Positions 7,530-16,855 are shown, counted from the stretch's first letter. The stretch is DNA of 64,000 nt from Gemmatimonadaceae bacterium (GCA_035606695.1 DATNEW010000050.1:1-64000), one strand, 5' to 3'. Translations and numbers: made by a program. The notes: generated by a model from the letters alone, not told the origin.

Positions 7530-9722
7530 GTGAGCGCCCCCGGCGTACGGGCCCTTATTGCTCATGCAATGCTCGACGCGACCGCGAGCGCGCCGCACAC
7601 GCTGGGCGACGTCACACTCCGACCGCACCAGCGCGCCTCGGCCGACCGGCTGCTGGAGCTCATCGCGCATCACGGCGGCGCGTTGCTCGCCGATCGCGTC
7701 GGCACCGGCAAGACGTACACCGCACTGGCGGTTGCGTCGCGTGAACGTGCGATCATAGTGATCGCCCCGTCGTCGCTTCGAGACATGTGGCGCGACGCAC
7801 TTGCCACGACCGGCGTTGCCGCGCGCATCGTCACGCATGAGAGCTTGAGCCGCGGCGACATTCCTACGCTCGAGCCATCCATCGTTCTCGTCGACGAGGC
7901 GCATCGTTTCCGAAATCCCGCGACACGGCGATACGCCGCGGCTGCCACGCTCTGCCGCCGCGCGAAAGTCCTGTTGGTGTCGGCCACGCCGATTCAAAAC
8001 GCGCGCAACGACCTCGCCGCGCAGCTGGCACTCTTTCTCGGGCGCCGAGCATGGTCGATGGACGAAGCCGAGCTTGCGGCATACGTCGTACGCGATTCCG
8101 AGCCCGAGCGTCTCACGCTGCCCGTGCAGCTCGGCCCCATTCGCATCGAGCTGGACGTCGACGACGATTGCACCGACGATCTGCTCGCGCTTCCGCCGCC
8201 GGTGCCGGCGCGCGATGAGTCGCTCGCCGCGGCGCTGCTGACATGTGGCTTCGTGCACCAGTGGACGTCGAGCCGCGCGGCGTTGGTATCCGCGCTGCGT
8301 CGGCGGCGTACGAAGGCGTTGGCGCTGTCGGACGCGCTGAGTACCGGTGTCATGCCGTCGCGCGCCGAGCTCGCCGCATGGACGCACCTCGGCGACGCCA
8401 TGCAGCTCGCCTTTCCCGAGCTGGTGGTCGCCGCCGGCGACGACGCGTCATCTGATGTCGACGCGCTGCGTGACGCGATCGCCGCGCATCTCGCCGCGCT
8501 CGAGCATCTGCTGGCGCGCTTGCGGTCTGGGCACGATCCGGACGATGCGCGCGCCGACGCACTGCGAATCATTCGTGACCGGCATTCCGGTGAGCGTGTC
8601 ATCGCATTCTGTCATTACGCCGAGACGGTTGCGGCACTCTGGCGTCGGCTGTCGGGCAGTCGAGGCGTTGCCGCGCTGACCGCCGCCGGTGCGCGCGTTG
8701 CCGGCGGCCGCATTTCGCGACGTGACGTGCTCACGCAATTCCAGCCCGGCACCGCCGCCCGACCCATTCGCGATGTCGATCGCATCGATCTACTGCTCAC
8801 GACCGACGTGCTGAGCGAAGGACTGAATCTTCAGGAAGCATCGGTCGTCGTGCATCTCGATCTTCCATGGAACCCCGCGCGTCTTGAGCAGCGGGTCGGT
8901 CGTGTGCGCCGGCTTGGTTCGCGACACGCGACCGTCTCCGTCTACGCGCTTGCGCCGCCCGCCCGCGCTGATGCGTTGCTGCGCATCGACGAGCGGCTGC
9001 GCGCGAAGCTCAGCATCGCACGGCGCACGGTGGGCATCGCCGGCCAGATTCTTCCATCGATGCTCGGCGACGGGGCGGGCGAATCCGGCGCTGCCGAGCT
9101 GCATGCGACGATTCTCACACATCTTCGGCGATGGGCCTCGCCCCGCATTCCTGCCGGAGCCGCCGATCCGCTCTCGGCCGCCGTCGTCTCGAGCACGCGC
9201 GGCTTTCTCGCGCTCATTGCGAATGGAAGCCGATCGCGGCTCGTCGCGAAGATCGACGGACCAATCTCGAGCGACGCGAAAACGGTATTGCGCGCACTCG
9301 CTCTCGCGGAAGGACCTGACATGCCTATCGACGCGAATGCGCTTGCCGACGCGTCCAGGTGTCTGTCGCGCTGGCTGGAACATCAGCGCGGCGCTATCGC
9401 CGTCGATCTGTCCGCGGCCGCCGCTGCCCGTTCGCGCCGCACCGCGCTCGAGCGTGTGCGTCGGGCGCTATCGCATGCACCACGGCATCGCCGAGCGCAG
9501 CTTGCGCCGTTGGCTGACGCCGCGCGCGCTGTTGTCGCCGCGCCACTCGGCGAGGGCGCCGAACGTGTCTTGGAGATGTTGGTGCGGGCGGACTTGCCGG
9601 ACGAGGCGTGGCTGCGATCCATCGCGGCATTCGGAGAATTGAACGCGCGGCCGCCGGCACCGAGCGAGTCGGGGGTCGACCGCGTGGCGGCGATCATCTT
9701 GTTCCAATCCCCCGCGCTTTAG
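7530..9722 (+). CDS. SNF2/RapA-like superfamily 2 helicase paired with the upstream methyltransferase
   Basis: About 730 residues from GTG 7530 (alternative ATG 7569). Motifs: LRPHQRA near the start (Q-motif region), Walker A VGTGKT (K61), motif Ia 'IVIAPSSLRDMW', DEAH box VDEAHRF (D122-H125), motif III VSATPIQN, motif V 'DVLSEGLNLQEA' and motif VI 'RLEQRVGRVRRLG', an order and wording close to RapA/HepA and DrmD-type helicases. The ~200-residue C-terminal tail is alpha-rich and carries no nuclease motif that I can see. Walker A context reads ADRVGTGKT where relatives usually read ADE.G.GKT. Tight coupling to the methyltransferase (7-nt gap) says they act together, most likely as a restriction-like or DISARM-like defence pair. 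Confidence 0.88.
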   Translation: MSAPGVRALIAHAMLDATASAPHTLGDVTLRPHQRASADRLLELIAHHGGALLADRVGTGKTYTALAVASRERAIIVIAPSSLRDMWRDALATTGVAARIVTHESLSRGDIPTLEPSIVLVDEAHRFRNPATRRYAAAATLCRRAKVLLVSATPIQNARNDLAAQLALFLGRRAWSMDEAELAAYVVRDSEPERLTLPVQLGPIRIELDVDDDCTDDLLALPPPVPARDESLAAALLTCGFVHQWTSSRAALVSALRRRRTKALALSDALSTGVMPSRAELAAWTHLGDAMQLAFPELVVAAGDDASSDVDALRDAIAAHLAALEHLLARLRSGHDPDDARADALRIIRDRHSGERVIAFCHYAETVAALWRRLSGSRGVAALTAAGARVAGGRISRRDVLTQFQPGTAARPIRDVDRIDLLLTTDVLSEGLNLQEASVVVHLDLPWNPARLEQRVGRVRRLGSRHATVSVYALAPPARADALLRIDERLRAKLSIARRTVGIAGQILPSMLGDGAGESGAAELHATILTHLRRWASPRIPAGAADPLSAAVVSSTRGFLALIANGSRSRLVAKIDGPISSDAKTVLRALALAEGPDMPIDANALADASRCLSRWLEHQRGAIAVDLSAAAAARSRRTALERVRRALSHAPRHRRAQLAPLADAARAVVAAPLGEGAERVLEMLVRADLPDEAWLRSIAAFGELNARPPAPSESGVDRVAAIILFQSPAL

Positions 9723-9795
9723 TTCGGCGCGCCCCCGCCGACACTCATCATTGGGAAGCTGTTCTCGCAGTCGAACCCGGTAATGAGTACGCACC

Positions 9796-9996
9796 ATGGA
9801 CGAGTCGCTGCCACCTTCTGGCCCAACCGAAACTCCGTCGCGTCCGACGCGACGCGATCTCGACGCGTGGCGTGGCGACATCCGCGAACGTCCGCCGGCG
9901 TGGCGACGCCGTCCGCGCAGCGAGCGCGTGCGCGACCTGTGGCAGTCGACGCGTCCGCTGCTCGCCCATCTCGGCGAAGGCCGTAGCTGGGAATAG
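9796..9996 (+). CDS. Small hypothetical protein (66 aa), Pro/Arg-rich
   Basis: A short frame, MDESLPPSGPTETPSRPTRR then an Arg/Trp-rich stretch ending GEGRSWE. It fills most of the 377-bp gap between the helicase and the cytochrome gene. No family recognised. Composition is protein-like rather than obviously a shadow (acidic start, basic middle, 'RVRDLWQSTRPLLAHLGEG' helix), but no strong ribosome binding site is seen, so it could be non-coding. The rest of the gap (9997-10099) holds nothing I recognise beyond an AT-richer stretch around 10015-10045 that could be a promoter for the cytochrome. Confidence 0.35.
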   Translation: MDESLPPSGPTETPSRPTRRDLDAWRGDIRERPPAWRRRPRSERVRDLWQSTRPLLAHLGEGRSWE

Positions 9997-10099
9997 GCTG
10001 AACCGTCTCCTGTTCGGCCTTTGTAATTCTTGTACGGTCGTTGTGGCGTAATCGCCCGGCACGTTGAGCTTGTGGCACCCCCAACGCCCGAGCCGAATC

Positions 10100-10864
10100 A
10101 TGCGTCGCATCAGCTTCCTGCGATTCACTCGTTTGGTCTTCATGACCTGTGCGGCATCCGCCTCGCTGAGCGCGCAAGCCCCCGGGAAGTTTCCGCCCGA
10201 CTCCCTCGTCAACACGAAGATCATCCCGCGGAACACGCCGCCGATTCAGGTCGTTGGCATCATGCGCAACTTCGCCATCGACCTCGGCGTGCGATGCCAA
10301 TTCTGTCATGTGGGCCGCGAGGGGCAGCCGCTCGCGCAATTCGATTTTGCCTCGGATGAGAAGCAGACGAAGGCGATCGCGCGACAGATGATGCTGATGG
10401 CCCAGGAGATCAACCGTCGCGTCGACACGTTGCCGGGGCATTCGGCGCAAAGCATTCAGGTGACGTGCCGAACGTGCCATCGAGGCGTGAGCAAACCGAC
10501 TCCACTGTCAGCCATTGTCGCCGACGCGGCGATTGCCTCGGGTGCCGACTCGGCGCTGCGTGCGTATCGTGCGCTCAAGGAGCGCTACGTCAACGGCGAC
10601 GCGTATGACTTTCGCGAGGCCTCGTTGAACACCGCCGCCTTCCGCACCGCTCGCGCGAACAAGGTGAGTGACGCGCTGGCACTGCTCGACTTCAACGAGC
10701 AGCTGTTTCCAGGCTCGTCGGCCATGTCGGTGTTCCGCGGCAACATCCTGTTGATGCGCGGCGACACGACGGCCGCCGCCGCCGCGTTCAACGAGGCGAT
10801 CAAACGCGATTCGACCAACACCGAGGCGCGAGGCAGACTGAGGGATATCGGCCGGGCGCGATAG
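10100..10864 (+). CDS. Exported di-heme c-type cytochrome, reaction-centre-cytochrome-like, with TPR-like C-terminus
   Basis: About 254 residues from ATG 10100 (a TTG 36 nt upstream is in frame but would spoil the signal). Signal peptide: MRRISFLRFTRLVFMTCAAS...LSAQA. Two heme-binding CXXCH sites, CQFCH (66-70) and CRTCH (123-127), sit around a helix rich in Met (RQMMLMAQEINRRVD) that can supply an axial ligand; this arrangement is that of the photosynthetic reaction-centre cytochrome family fold, here half-size. The last ~100 residues (SDALALLDFNEQLFPGSS...AAAAFNEAIKRDSTNTEA) form a tetratricopeptide-like repeat. Probable role: periplasmic electron carrier or a sensor of partner proteins; no photosynthesis genes lie nearby. 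Confidence 0.85.
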   Translation: MRRISFLRFTRLVFMTCAASASLSAQAPGKFPPDSLVNTKIIPRNTPPIQVVGIMRNFAIDLGVRCQFCHVGREGQPLAQFDFASDEKQTKAIARQMMLMAQEINRRVDTLPGHSAQSIQVTCRTCHRGVSKPTPLSAIVADAAIASGADSALRAYRALKERYVNGDAYDFREASLNTAAFRTARANKVSDALALLDFNEQLFPGSSAMSVFRGNILLMRGDTTAAAAAFNEAIKRDSTNTEARGRLRDIGRAR

Positions 10865-10915
10865 GTTGCCGTGCGTTGGGCGTGTGAACCGGCCGGAGCG
10901 CTATCTTACCGGCGT

Positions 10916-10949
10916 CGCCCAGCGCCCATCGCCCAACGCCCAACGCCCA

Positions 10950-10950
<1 letters not shown>
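10916..10950 (+). repeat. Five tandem copies of a heptamer CGCCCAN, ending on the start codon of the aldo/keto reductase
   Basis: Units read CGCCCAG, CGCCCAT, then CGCCCAA three times, with the last A serving as the A of the ATG. The tract replaces a normal ribosome binding site: no GGAGG lies in the 20 bases before the start. A change in copy number would shift any upstream signal relative to the ATG without altering the protein. Confidence 0.8.
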
Positions 10951-11918
<968 letters not shown>

Positions 11919-11989
11919 TCGATCGGGTGACTCCGGCGCGCCACGCATAGTTGGGCGGTGAGAGACCTCGCACCAGCCGGAGCGCAGTG

Positions 11990-12676
11990 ATGAAGAGTTT
12001 TGTGGGAGTCACCATCGGAGTCGCCGTGTTCGCCGTCGCTCTCGCGGCGTGCAGCAACGACAATTCCCAGCCGGGTGTCGGCTGCGGCGGATTCATCGTA
12101 CCCGGCACCGTGGTGCTGCGACCAGGCGTCGAACTCACCATCCGCAACGCGCAGGGTCAAGCCGCCGCATCCGGAGACTCGGCATTCGTGGTGCGCGGCA
12201 GCGCCAGCAACCAGGGCGGGCAGGTGCGAGATAGTCTCACGCTCGACCTCTACACCGGGACCGGCACCTTCGACATTCTGTTGAGACGACCTTTCTACCG
12301 CGACACGACACTCAGAAACGTGGTAGTGCAGGCGGGCGACTGCGGCACCGTCCTCACGACGAGCTTGGCCGTGACGCTACAGCCGGTCGCCGGAGCACCG
12401 CCGGTCCGTTCGGTCGCTGTATTCGGCGCCGACTTCCTTCCGAACGCGGGCGCACAGGCGCGACTCGTCGCCGTGGTCGATGCAGATGCCGGCGTCTCGC
12501 ACGCCGTGACGTGGCGCTCGAACGACACCACGCTCGCTCGCATCGACCAAACGGGGCTCGTCACGGCGCAATGCACGACGCGCGGGGGCACCGACAGCGT
12601 GACAGCGAAATCAGTCGTCGATACGACCAAACGCGCGACACTGCTGTTCGGCGTGGCACCGGCAACCAAGTGTTGA
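11990..12676 (+). CDS. Lipoprotein with Ig-like (BIG2-type) domain
   Basis: About 228 residues. A lipoprotein signal MKSFVGVTIGVAVFAVALAAC puts the acylated Cys at 21. The C-terminal half, with 'VSHAVTWRSNDTTLARIDQTGLVTA' and 'GGTDSVTAKSVVDTTKRATLLF', is the usual bacterial Ig-like domain 2 pattern (W.S.D...A.V...G.V.A...G...I.A). The middle is beta-rich and unassigned. Expected at the outer face of the inner or outer membrane, role unknown. The upstream in-frame start at 11951 would bury the signal peptide and is rejected. Confidence 0.8.
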   Translation: MKSFVGVTIGVAVFAVALAACSNDNSQPGVGCGGFIVPGTVVLRPGVELTIRNAQGQAAASGDSAFVVRGSASNQGGQVRDSLTLDLYTGTGTFDILLRRPFYRDTTLRNVVVQAGDCGTVLTTSLAVTLQPVAGAPPVRSVAVFGADFLPNAGAQARLVAVVDADAGVSHAVTWRSNDTTLARIDQTGLVTAQCTTRGGTDSVTAKSVVDTTKRATLLFGVAPATKC

Positions 12677-12682
12677 CGCGCG

Positions 12683-13816
12683 TCAGCTCGCGTTCGTCGG
12701 CAGACGCGACTTCGCGATCTTGACGAGAACGGTGTACTCCGGATCGACGATCTGAATGATCGGCGCGCGCGAATTCTGCGAGACGAACTGATACGCATCG
12801 AGCTCGGAGAGCTTCGCGTTAGCCTGCACCCAGCCGACCATCGCCTTGAACGCGACGCGCGCCGCATCCTCGAGCGGCCGTCCGCTGCCGACGAACATGA
12901 TCTCGTCGGCGTTCTCGATGCGCGGCACCGGCGTGGCCGTGTGCTTCAGCAGCTCGACGTACACCTCCACGTTCATCGCGCCTTCGATCGCGGCGCCCAT
13001 GATCTCGCCTTCGCCCATCGCGTAGTGCCCGTCACCGAATGAGAGCAGCGCGCCGGGTACATTGACGCCGAGGAAGACGGTGTTTCCCGCGCGTACTTCG
13101 GGACAATCCATGTTGCCGCCGAAGTTGCCCGGCACGATCGTCGTGCGCGCTTCCCCGCCCGCCGGCGCCACGCCCAGGCAGCCGAGGAATGGCGCGAGCG
13201 GCACTTCCCAGGCGCGCTTGGCGTCGCGGCTGGTGCTGCGTGCGACGTTGCGCGCGGCATCGACGTCGTATCGCCACGTCGTTTCGGGAAAGTCAGGACC
13301 CAACATCGCGGTTTGATCGGTGCCGACGAGCGCGCCGAATCCAGGACCGAACGACGACACGCCATACGCGCGCGCCGGTTCGAGTTTGCGAATGTGCACC
13401 GCGACCGTATCGCCCGGCTCCGCGCCTTCGACGTAGAACGGACCCGTTTGCGGATTGTCGTGCCCCGCGGGCATGACCTTGGACGGCAAGTCGGCCGCCG
13501 TCTTCACCGCGCCGTCGAAGCAGTCCTCCGTCCACGTCACGATGCGCGTGCCCGACTTGATGCGCTGTCTGGGCGCCGCGCCGCCGAACGTGTATACGAG
13601 CTCTTCGTGCTTCGGGGTCCATCGCAAGACCGCGGCACCGGCGGGCAGCGCGGCAAGCAGCGGCCGCGTCGCGGGAGAGCCGGCCTGCATCGGCGCGGCG
13701 GCGCCGGCTTGCGCGACGGACGCGGTGTCGTGGGCGGCCGACGCCTGGCGGCAGGCGGCGAGCAGTCCGGCAGTGCCCAGCGGCGCGCGAGCGAGGAAGT
13801 GGCGGCGTGAGGTCAT
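12683..13816 (-). CDS. Exported acetamidase/formamidase family protein (Tat signal)
   Basis: 377 residues. The N-terminus has a twin-arginine signal, TSRRHFLARAPLGTAGLLAA, with a Cys right after it (AAC), so it may be a Tat lipoprotein. The body matches the acetamidase/formamidase fold: 'TEDCFDGAVKTAADLP', 'NPQTGPFYVEGAEPGDTVAVHI', 'GNFGGNMDCPEVRAGNTVFLGV', 'GDGHYAMGEGE' and 'MGAAIEGAMNV'. Enzymes of this family release ammonia from formamide or short amides. The gene ends 6 nt from the end of the convergent lipoprotein gene. Exported versions occur in several phyla; the substrate is not deducible here. Confidence 0.88.
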   Translation of the reverse strand: MTSRRHFLARAPLGTAGLLAACRQASAAHDTASVAQAGAAAPMQAGSPATRPLLAALPAGAAVLRWTPKHEELVYTFGGAAPRQRIKSGTRIVTWTEDCFDGAVKTAADLPSKVMPAGHDNPQTGPFYVEGAEPGDTVAVHIRKLEPARAYGVSSFGPGFGALVGTDQTAMLGPDFPETTWRYDVDAARNVARSTSRDAKRAWEVPLAPFLGCLGVAPAGGEARTTIVPGNFGGNMDCPEVRAGNTVFLGVNVPGALLSFGDGHYAMGEGEIMGAAIEGAMNVEVYVELLKHTATPVPRIENADEIMFVGSGRPLEDAARVAFKAMVGWVQANAKLSELDAYQFVSQNSRAPIIQIVDPEYTVLVKIAKSRLPTNAS

Positions 13817-13932
13817 TGGCGGGGACGGGTGAGAGGCTAGCCGATGTACGCCGCCGAGACGGCGATTGTCAAGTTCCCGCCGAGGCGCGCATGACGGCGG
13901 CTTGCGGCTCGAGGCAAGGCGTACGTATTGTT

Positions 13933-13960
13933 AGTTAGCTAATTAGCTAAGTGGCTAACT
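13933..13960. promoter_or_regulatory. Nested palindrome in the promoter of the dehydratase-arsR pair; candidate operator
   Basis: A 16-bp perfect palindrome TTAGCTAATTAGCTAA (13935-13950) sits inside flanking inverted arms AGTTAG (13933-13938) and CTAACT (13955-13960), in an AT-rich island within GC-rich sequence, 16 nt before the dehydratase ATG. Symmetry, position and the ArsR-type regulator two genes on suggest the operator for that regulator; this is inference. Confidence 0.55.
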
Positions 13961-13976
13961 ACTCGTCGAGAAACCG

Positions 13977-14945
13977 ATGCCGCTACCCGCAGTGCCCGAC
14001 GACGTCCGGACGTCCGCGCCGTTCATCACCGCCGACGCTGTTCGCGATACGGCGCGACGCATCGCCCCCTACATTCGCCGCACGCCGGTCATCGAATTGG
14101 ACGCGGCCGGCGCTCCGCCCGCCACGGTCAAGCTCGAGCTGCTGCAACACTCCGGCTCATTCAAGGTGCGCGGCGCATTCGCCAACCTGCTCCTCCGCGA
14201 CATTCCACCCGAAGGCGTCTTCGCCGCGACCGGCGGCAACCACGGCGCCGCCGTCGCGTACGCCGCGCAGCAGCTCGGCATTCCCGCCACGATCTTCGCG
14301 CCGGTCATCTCGTCACCCGCCAAGATCGACCGCATTCGCTCGTACGGCGCGACGCTCGTCCTCGGCGGTGCGTCGTATGCCGACGCACTCGCGGCGAGCG
14401 AAGCCTGGGCGGCGGACCGCGACGTTCTCTCCGTGCACGCCTTCGATCAGCGCGAAACAATGCTCGGCCAGGCGACGGTCGCCGTCGAGCTCGAGGAGCA
14501 AGTTCCCGACGCCGACACGGTGCTCGTCGCCGTCGGCGGCGGCGGATTGCTCGGCGGTGTCGCCGCCTGGTATCAGCACCGGGTACGCGTCTTCGGCGTC
14601 GAGCCCACGGGCGCGCCGACACTGTCCAGGGCGCTCGAGGCCGGACGCCCCGTGAACACCGACATCGACACGACGTGCATCGCGGCCGATTCGCTCGCGC
14701 CGCGCAGCGTCGGCACGCACGTGTTTGACGTCGTGAAGCCGGTGATCGCCGGCGCGGTGCTCGTCTCCGACGACGACATTCGGGCCGCGCAGCATTTCCT
14801 GTGGAACGCGCTGCGCATCGTCGCCGAGCCGGGCGGTGCGACGGCGTTTGCCGCGTTGCTCTCGGGGAAGTACGTGCCGGCCGCGAACGAACGCGTGGCC
14901 GTCGTAATCAGCGGCGGCAATACGACCGCGGTGCAATTCACATGA
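13977..14945 (+). CDS. Threonine/serine dehydratase-like PLP enzyme (fold type II)
   Basis: 322 residues, the length of catabolic threonine dehydratase and serine racemase, without the ACT domain of biosynthetic IlvA. The PLP lysine is K63 in 'HSGSFKVRGAFAN'; the phosphate-binding substrate loop is GGNHG (86-90), and the glycine-rich PLP-phosphate loop is GGGGLLGG (187-194). C-terminal 'VISGGNTTA' (about 314-322) is also typical. Likely reaction: deamination of L-threonine or L-serine to a 2-oxo acid, or Ser/Thr racemisation. It lies behind a strong palindrome and 18 nt before an ArsR-type gene, implying local control. Confidence 0.88.
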   Translation: MPLPAVPDDVRTSAPFITADAVRDTARRIAPYIRRTPVIELDAAGAPPATVKLELLQHSGSFKVRGAFANLLLRDIPPEGVFAATGGNHGAAVAYAAQQLGIPATIFAPVISSPAKIDRIRSYGATLVLGGASYADALAASEAWAADRDVLSVHAFDQRETMLGQATVAVELEEQVPDADTVLVAVGGGGLLGGVAAWYQHRVRVFGVEPTGAPTLSRALEAGRPVNTDIDTTCIAADSLAPRSVGTHVFDVVKPVIAGAVLVSDDDIRAAQHFLWNALRIVAEPGGATAFAALLSGKYVPAANERVAVVISGGNTTAVQFT

Positions 14946-14963
14946 CTTTCACATGAGCTTCAC

Positions 14964-15296
14964 ATGAGCGCCGCGCATCCGCGATTCAGCTCGGCGCATC
15001 TCCTCCGCTGCCTGACCGCCGTCGACAACGAGCGACGCCTTCAGATTCTGCACTGGCTCAAGGAGCCGGCGAAACATTTCCGCGCGCAGATCGACGGCGA
15101 TCTCGAGACCGACGGCGTGTGCGGCGTGTTGATCGCGGAGAAGCTGGGCGTCAGCCAACCGACCGTGAGCCAGCACATGCGCCTGCTCGTCGCGTCGCGG
15201 CTCGTCGACGCAAAACGGATCAAGCAGTGGACGTTCTACAAGCGGAACGAAAAAGCGATCGCGGACTTCAAACGCAACGTTCGCGAGAATCTCTGA
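14964..15296 (+). CDS. ArsR-family winged-helix transcriptional regulator
   Basis: 110 residues with one winged-helix domain. 'LLRCLTAVDNERRLQILHWLKEP' is the N-terminal helix pair, 'VCGVLIAEKLGVSQPTVSQHMRLLVASRLV' the helix-turn-helix, and 'AKRIKQWTFYKRNEKAIADF' the wing. No obvious metal site except Cys in the 'DGVCGV' segment, so the effector is unknown. It follows the dehydratase within 18 nt and both probably share a transcript. The intervening bases carry three copies of TTCACATGA, the last containing the ATG. Confidence 0.87.
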   Translation: MSAAHPRFSSAHLLRCLTAVDNERRLQILHWLKEPAKHFRAQIDGDLETDGVCGVLIAEKLGVSQPTVSQHMRLLVASRLVDAKRIKQWTFYKRNEKAIADFKRNVRENL

Positions 15297-15303
15297 CGAA
15301 CGC

Positions 15304-15798
15304 TCAGTCGTCGAGCGCGGGCTCGTACTCCTGATGCGCCGGTGCCCGCTCGTGACGGCCGAGCATGCGCACGCACGTGTTCCAGCGAAGAATCGCCTCG
15401 TCGTTGCTCGGCGGCCGCATGTGCTCGGCGCGCTCGTAGTGACCCATCGCTTCGCGAAACGCTTCCGACGCCACGTCCGCGGAACCCAGCGCGCCGTGAT
15501 GCAGATAGGCGCGCGCCCGTCGCTCGGAGACGATGCCCGCATAGTAGTGGCGATCGTACTCGTCGCGTAACCGCGGGAGCACCGCGCGCGCGCGCCGCAC
15601 GCCGTCCGACATCTCGTCGACGAATTGATCGGTGATCGACAGCAGCAGCGAGATCAGTGCTTCCTGATTGTCGGGGTCGACGTCGAGCACGTCGAGACAA
15701 ATGCTTTCCGCCGCCGACGAATCGTTGAGCAAGCGATACCGCTCGGCTTTCTCGAGCGCGGCGGGAATGCCTTCGCGAGTGATTGGTTTCAATTGCAT
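15304..15798 (-). CDS. TPR-like protein of unknown function (164 aa)
   Basis: MQLKPITREGIPAALEKAER is followed by helical pairs typical of tetratricopeptide repeats: 'YRLLNDSSAAESICLDVLDVDPDNQEALISLL', 'AREAMGHYERAEHMRPPSND' (the latter with Ala/Tyr/Pro at repeat positions). About three repeats are visible; no enzyme motif. A GAGAGGAG ribosome binding site lies 8-10 nt before the ATG. Soluble, without a signal peptide. The gene converges on arsR with a 7-nt gap. Probably a protein-interaction module; partner unknown. Confidence 0.75.
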   Translation of the reverse strand: MQLKPITREGIPAALEKAERYRLLNDSSAAESICLDVLDVDPDNQEALISLLLSITDQFVDEMSDGVRRARAVLPRLRDEYDRHYYAGIVSERRARAYLHHGALGSADVASEAFREAMGHYERAEHMRPPSNDEAILRWNTCVRMLGRHERAPAHQEYEPALDD

Positions 15799-15919
15799 CC
15801 GGGGTCTCCTCTCACCGGGGTCCGGTGTCATCGTGAAATGTGGCGCGGTGGCGACCGGTTGCAATAGAGGCGACGCGCGCCGTATTCTCAGATCCTTCCA
15901 CTCACGCCTCGAGGGTCGC

Positions 15920-16792
15920 ATGCGCTGGCGCCTGCTCACGAGCCTGACCGTTCTCGCGGCCGCGAACGCCGCCGCACAGAGCACTATTCCATCCACGCCC
16001 GTCGGCAAGGTGTTCGCGGGATGGCTCTCGGCGTTCAACGCGCACGACAGCGCGGCCCTCGCGCAGTACGATCGCCAGTATGTGCCGATCGTCCCGCCGG
16101 GCACGGAGACCGGGATGCGGGCGAACACGGGCGACTTCGAATTCGTGAAGGCGATGACCGACCAGCCCGAGCATCTCGACTTTCTCGTGCGCGCGCAGAA
16201 GTCGGGCATGTATTTCCGAGGGGTGATGGAGGTGACGGGCAGCCCGCCGGTCGCAAAGACGTTTCGCATGCAGGCGGTGCCGCGGGGCGCGCCGCCCGAA
16301 GGATGCAAGACGTACGTAGAGCCGCCGCCGCGCACGACGGCGGATCCGAAAGACGTCGCGACGCAGGACGCGATCGTCGCCGCACTGTACGAGTCGATCT
16401 CAGGTCCGGCGTGCCAGCGACGCGACTGGGATCGCTTTCACTCGCTGTTCGTTCCCGGCGCGCGACTCATTCCGACGCGCATCGGGCCCGACCACAAGGC
16501 GACGACCGTGGTGTACACGCCGGACGAGTACATAGACGCCGTGAAGACGAGCATGGACGAGAATGGCTTCTTCGAGCGCGAGATCAAGCGCACCGCCGAC
16601 ACGTTCGGTACGATCACCGAGGCATTCAGCACGTACGAGTCCCGCCGCCAGGCGAACGACTCGACGCCGTTCGCGCGCGGGATCAACAGCATTCAGATGT
16701 TGAACGACGGCACGCGCTGGTGGGTCGTGACGGTGTACTGGCAAGGCGAGCGGCCGGATATGCCGATCCCCGCACGGTATTTGCCCAAATAA
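15920..16792 (+). CDS. Exported NTF2-like (SnoaL-type) protein
   Basis: About 290 residues with signal peptide MRWRLLTSLTVLAAANAAAQ. Two NTF2-like halves seem present. In the first, 'FAGWLSAFNAHDSAALAQYDRQYVP' is the usual first helix and turn. In the second, 'ALYESISGPACQRRDWDRFHSLFVPGARLIP' and 'GTITEAFSTYESRRQANDSTPFARGINSIQMLNDGTRWWVVTVYWQ' match the SnoaL-like wording of small exported proteins. Function unknown; no catalytic set can be claimed. The start is the ATG that gives a complete signal peptide. Confidence 0.78.
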   Translation: MRWRLLTSLTVLAAANAAAQSTIPSTPVGKVFAGWLSAFNAHDSAALAQYDRQYVPIVPPGTETGMRANTGDFEFVKAMTDQPEHLDFLVRAQKSGMYFRGVMEVTGSPPVAKTFRMQAVPRGAPPEGCKTYVEPPPRTTADPKDVATQDAIVAALYESISGPACQRRDWDRFHSLFVPGARLIPTRIGPDHKATTVVYTPDEYIDAVKTSMDENGFFEREIKRTADTFGTITEAFSTYESRRQANDSTPFARGINSIQMLNDGTRWWVVTVYWQGERPDMPIPARYLPK

Positions 16793-16838
16793 TGTCATCC
16801 CGAGCGGAGGTGCGTAGCGCCGGAGTCGAGGGACCCCC
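16793..16838. repeat. Dispersed short repeat copy (TGTCATCCCGAG... family)
   Basis: Reads TGTCATCCCGAGCGGAGGTG, then a core GCGTAGCGCCGGAG and a tail GTCGAGGGACCCCC. It shares the core with the copies at 19504, 30053 and 39177 and its ends with 28345, 45742 and 49174. Lies between two convergent genes. Confidence 0.7.
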
Positions 16839-16855
16839 GTCCCGACGAAGGAGTC

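Noticed and set aside
10100-10864. Evidence for a photosynthesis gene cluster
   Set aside because: The cytochrome resembles the reaction-centre family, but no puf, bch or crt genes occur in the window.
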